Positions 5,022 to 7,668 of a stretch of 7,668 bases of DNA are shown here, in pieces. Position 1 is the first letter of the stretch. Each line of letters starts with the position of its first letter. Position numbers and translations under genes: made by a program. This DNA comes from Bacteriovoracaceae bacterium UBA4573 (GTDB lineage: Bacteria > Bdellovibrionota > UBA1018 > UBA923): positions 1-7,668 of the forward strand of contig DGKJ01000122.1 of NCBI GenBank assembly GCA_002387735.1, read 5' to 3'. The notes beneath the pieces are model-generated. The model was given only the letters and a program-made list of their open reading frames with translations, searched no databases and was not told the origin of the DNA.

Positions 5022-6443
5022 TTACCACGCCCGAAATGAGGGGATCGATGTCTCTAGGTGAAACTTTTCAGAGTTATAGATTAAGCCGTCGATTCTACTC
5101 TGATGTGCTTTAAGATAGTCTCTAAATACCTCGGAGTGGGCCAATTCGCCCAAATCGCGCCAAGCGAAGTCTGACTGGTCGAAGTGGAAAAGCTCAAAAC
5201 CATGAGTCCATACTCGGGATCGAAATTCGAATTCCCCTAAGCGTACAATTCGGTCGATCGAGGGAGGGCCGAGTGCCCGTATAAAATAGTGATATCCCGT
5301 TCCTCCCGGATCAACCAAAACTACCAAGTCTGAATTTTCTTTTAATAAACGTTCGGCAATGTGTTTGTGACGGTGAAGAGGCTGATCGGCAAAAGGAGGG
5401 CGGCCGTTAATCACGAAAAGAGTCCAAGCTCGTAGCATAACTAAAATAACGAGGCTGCTAATCGCGACTTTAATAATTTTATGGAACTTAAACCGACGCG
5501 AAAAATGAATCAGGTTTTTAATTCCTAAAGACGAAAATACTAACGCTGGGAATATCAGTGAAACGATCTGGCGTGGAGTAAAATAATACTTTCCTAAATA
5601 GTTCGCAATTACCGGACCAATGCTCATGACCAATAGAATAATCGTGGCATGAAGTCCGCAAGTTTTATTTCGTCTCCAAGTCGAAATAAATCCAATAGCT
5701 GCAATTGGTAGAAGCAAAAAAGCCGTGCGATAGGGATTGAACACTGCTCTCAACGTGTGTTGGGCGGCCTCGCGAAAATCAAAATTCCAGGTGTGGGTGT
5801 CTTTCCAGACCACGATAGAACCATCATGTACGCTACGATAAATGATCAGTAATCCAACCACATATAGCGCCGCAGTGACGGTTGGCCACCAACGCCGCTT
5901 TAAAAAGCACGCTAATCCTACGAAACATATTCCGTACAAATGTCCGAATAGAATAGAAAACCAAACTAGGAATCGTTCCCAGCGAGCGAGCGGCGTTTGA
6001 ATTGCCACCATTCGAAAAGCTAGGGCGCCGCCAAATATTAATGCACCGTACGGCCGAAACTGCGTAGTAAAACTAGTTAGTGAGGTAGAGAAAATTAGTA
6101 GTCCGACTAATAAAGGGTCCCGTTGGCGAACGGCAAGGGCAAGGGTAGCCGAACCCCAAAGCACGACAGGTAATCGTCCCCAAAACTCAAATGAAGTCCA
6201 CGAACCAAATAAAAATTTAGAAATGAAACCTAAAACGAGTTCGCCGGGGGCGAAAGGGCTAGGTTCTGAAAATAGGGACTTGAAGGCATCCCAAACGGGC
6301 ATTCTCATCTGGTCGTAACGAGCGATCTCGTCTTGCCACATTGATCGTTGAGAGGCGAGCCACAAGTGAACCAGGGTCCAAACTACTACCAAGGCAATTG
6401 CGATCCGAAAAGACGTGCGATCGGACGAGTTGCTCTTGGTCAT
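5022..6443 (-). CDS. Multi-pass membrane glycosyltransferase, GT39/PMT_2-like (ArnT-type fold)
   Basis: The 473-residue inner-membrane protein has about 11 predicted hydrophobic helices (first at 11-30, last at 322-342) and a soluble C-terminal part (343-473), probably periplasmic. The first loop carries MWQDEIARYDQ (35-45). Asp38-Glu39 matches the conserved acidic pair in the first periplasmic loop of lipid-linked-sugar glycosyltransferases of the GT-C type. QFRPYGALI (128-136) resembles the conserved R-x-Y segment found later in such enzymes. These use polyprenyl-phosphate sugars to modify proteins, lipid A or polysaccharide; the acceptor here is unknown. ATG 6443 is chosen because it follows the potD stop by 2 bases; a TTG 9 codons upstream would overlap potD. 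No clear Shine-Dalgarno is seen, so translation may be coupled to potD. A weak hairpin plus T6 (5019-4986, minus strand) follows the gene. Confidence 0.78.
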   Translation of the reverse strand: MTKSNSSDRTSFRIAIALVVVWTLVHLWLASQRSMWQDEIARYDQMRMPVWDAFKSLFSEPSPFAPGELVLGFISKFLFGSWTSFEFWGRLPVVLWGSATLALAVRQRDPLLVGLLIFSTSLTSFTTQFRPYGALIFGGALAFRMVAIQTPLARWERFLVWFSILFGHLYGICFVGLACFLKRRWWPTVTAALYVVGLLIIYRSVHDGSIVVWKDTHTWNFDFREAAQHTLRAVFNPYRTAFLLLPIAAIGFISTWRRNKTCGLHATIILLVMSIGPVIANYLGKYYFTPRQIVSLIFPALVFSSLGIKNLIHFSRRFKFHKIIKVAISSLVILVMLRAWTLFVINGRPPFADQPLHRHKHIAERLLKENSDLVVLVDPGGTGYHYFIRALGPPSIDRIVRLGEFEFRSRVWTHGFELFHFDQSDFAWRDLGELAHSEVFRDYLKAHQSRIDGLIYNSEKFHLETSIPSFRAW

Positions 6444-6445
6444 CG

Positions 6446-7531
6446 TTACGAAGATTTTAGTTCTGTCCAAAGTCGCTGAATAGCTTCACTGCGCTCGGCG
6501 CTCTCGATCATGATTTCGAGTCGTTTGTCGAGTTCGGGTGTCGGGTTGATGGCTGGATTTTTAAGAAGTTCTTCGGTTCCGGCCACACCAGTGAGATCTA
6601 CCACAGGCGAATAGAAAAGATGCTTCACTTGTGTCGCAGCATTTTCAATCTGAAGCGTGAACCGCATGAACTCCTTAGCTAACTCAGGCACAGGCGCACC
6701 TACGGGGATCGCCATAGTGTCGACAAAGAGTTCAGCGCCTTCTTTTGGAAGTACATACTCGATATTTGGATTTTTACGGCGAGCTTGCAAAACGTCACCC
6801 GAATAGGCTTGCGCCAAGGCTACTTCCCCTGACTCGAGCAACGGAAGAACTTCTGCGGAATAGGCTTTGAGCCATTTTTTTTGTTTCATCAACAACGCCT
6901 TAACTTTTGCAAAAGCTTCGGGACTAGCCTCGTTGTAGGGATAACCGAGATACTTTAGAGCCGCCCCAACCACAGCGGGAGCGTCGTCTAACATTGTTAC
7001 CTGCCCTTTGAGCTCCGGGTGGGCGAATATCCAATCCCAGCTATCTATCGCGTTTTTAATTTTCGCTCGATTCACTGCAATTCCGGTGGTGCCCCACGCA
7101 AAAGGAATCGTGAATTCGTGTTTAGGGTCGAAACTTGGATTTTGAAATCGTTTCGAAAGCTTTGCAAGTTCTGGCCAATCAAGAGAACCCAGCGGCTGAA
7201 TTAAGTTAAGTTCTTTGAGAGCCTGGATCATGTAGCTCGAAGGCATGATTATGTCATACCCACGGGCGCCCGCCTGCAATTTTGCTAAGAGCTCTTCATT
7301 TGAGGAGAAAAAATTAAGCGAGACCTTGGCGCCAGTCTTTTTTTCGAAAGCCTCGATTACAGCGGGACTAATGTAGTTGGACCAAGTGTGAATCTGGAGC
7401 ACACGAGCGGTAGGGGCAGTCTCCGTTGTTTTGGAAGTTTCGTCTGAGCCTGATTTCTTGCTACAGCCACCGGCTACTGAAAGTGCGAACAAGCCCAATA
7501 CCAATGTCGAAAGAAGATTTTTGCTTTTCAT
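6446..7531 (-). CDS. potD: Polyamine ABC transporter substrate-binding lipoprotein, PotD family
   Basis: The 361-residue protein begins with a lipoprotein signal (MKSKNLL, hydrophobic core, AGGC with lipidation site Cys23) and a Ser/Thr/Lys linker to about residue 42. The PotD/PotF fold follows: HTWSNYISPAVIEAFEKKTG (48-67), DIIMPSSYMI (93-102), IPFAWGTTGIAVN (142-154), LDDAPAVVGAALKYLGY (181-197), LESGEVALAQAYSGD (232-246) and PKEGAELFVDTMAIP (262-276). By remembered alignment to E. coli PotD, the binding-site aromatic and polar residues Trp50, Tyr53, Ser98, Tyr100, Asp182, Asp271 and Tyr307 are kept, Trp229 is Tyr243, Glu171 is Ala186 and Trp255 is Phe269. It would capture spermidine, putrescine or a related cation and hand it to the PotBC permease. 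It starts 12 bp after the potC stop, without a strong ribosome site. The exact ligand is uncertain. Confidence 0.93.
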   Translation of the reverse strand: MKSKNLLSTLVLGLFALSVAGGCSKKSGSDETSKTTETAPTARVLQIHTWSNYISPAVIEAFEKKTGAKVSLNFFSSNEELLAKLQAGARGYDIIMPSSYMIQALKELNLIQPLGSLDWPELAKLSKRFQNPSFDPKHEFTIPFAWGTTGIAVNRAKIKNAIDSWDWIFAHPELKGQVTMLDDAPAVVGAALKYLGYPYNEASPEAFAKVKALLMKQKKWLKAYSAEVLPLLESGEVALAQAYSGDVLQARRKNPNIEYVLPKEGAELFVDTMAIPVGAPVPELAKEFMRFTLQIENAATQVKHLFYSPVVDLTGVAGTEELLKNPAINPTPELDKRLEIMIESAERSEAIQRLWTELKSS

Positions 7532-7543
7532 ATGACCGAACTT

Positions 7544-7668
7544 TTACTCTTTTCGCAGCTTGAAAACAAGAACGACCACAGCGAGAGTTAAGAAAAGTAC
7601 CGCCGAAGAAATCGCATTGATTTCGGGAGTCACACCGAATCTAAGCATCGAGTAAATACGGACTGGGA
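7544..7668 (-). CDS. potC: Polyamine ABC transporter permease, PotC-type, C-terminal 40 residues
   Basis: Only the end of the gene is inside the window; the first full codon is at 7666-7664 and the stop TAA at 7546-7544. The fragment reads PVRIYSMLRFGVTPEINAIS, followed by a hydrophobic helix (about residues 19-35 of the fragment) and the end KLRKE. The I-Y-S-M-[VL]-[KR]-x-G-V-[TS]-P-E-[IV]-N-A sequence is typical of the C-terminus of PotC, the inner-membrane permease subunit that pairs with PotB and the ATPase PotA. It is followed 12 bp later by potD, giving the usual potC-potD order in one transcript. Confidence 0.9.
   Translation of the reverse strand, partial: PVRIYSMLRFGVTPEINAISSAVLFLTLAVVVLVFKLRKE

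Noticed and set aside
6444..6470. TTG at 6470 as the start of the membrane glycosyltransferase
   Set aside because: It would add nine residues overlapping potD; ATG 6443 directly after the potD stop is a better start and leaves a normal N-terminus before the first helix.

Overview
The window looks like chromosomal DNA from a predatory or Bdellovibrio-like bacterium (Bdellovibrionota). The main evidence is a short 277-residue flagellin whose sequence strongly resembles the Bdellovibrio FliC family. Supporting signs are lipoproteins with G-G-C or S-G-C lipid sites, dense two-strand packing of housekeeping and surface genes, and Gram-negative sigma-28 and sigma-54 promoter motifs. The organism assignment is inference. 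No mobile element, CRISPR array, tRNA or rRNA was seen.

Layout. On the + strand, an ORF open through the left edge (1-951) encodes the end of a secreted or surface NlpC/P60-like protein whose catalytic Cys position appears to be Ala. It converges with a minus-strand GT4 glycosyltransferase (967-2124). A divergent intergenic region of about 270 bp follows. It carries a sigma-28 (FliA)-type promoter, a 9-bp leader hairpin and two Shine-Dalgarno sequences in front of the flagellin gene (2396-3229). The flagellin 3' region holds one hairpin and one strong intrinsic terminator, placed directly before trmB (3378-4217), a tRNA m7G46 methyltransferase with an enlarged C-terminal half.

The rest is on the minus strand. 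A small Cys-rich lipoprotein (4273-4806) has an excellent sigma-54 promoter and a palindrome about 105 bp upstream of the predicted start that could be an activator site. Upstream of it is a tightly packed group transcribed leftward: the end of a PotC-type permease (7544-7668), a PotD-type polyamine-binding lipoprotein (6446-7531) and a multi-pass GT39-like membrane glycosyltransferase (5022-6443), with gaps of 12 and 2 bp.

How the parts relate. potC-potD is an ABC uptake module for polyamines, to which a membrane glycosyltransferase gene has been appended. Two alternative sigma factor signals (sigma-28 for flagellin, sigma-54 for the lipoprotein) suggest that surface components here are under growth-phase or life-cycle control. 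No clear new multi-gene system is visible. The most unusual items are the apparently inactive NlpC/P60 domain, the sigma-54-driven triple-repeat Cys-rich lipoprotein, and the flagellin leader structure.
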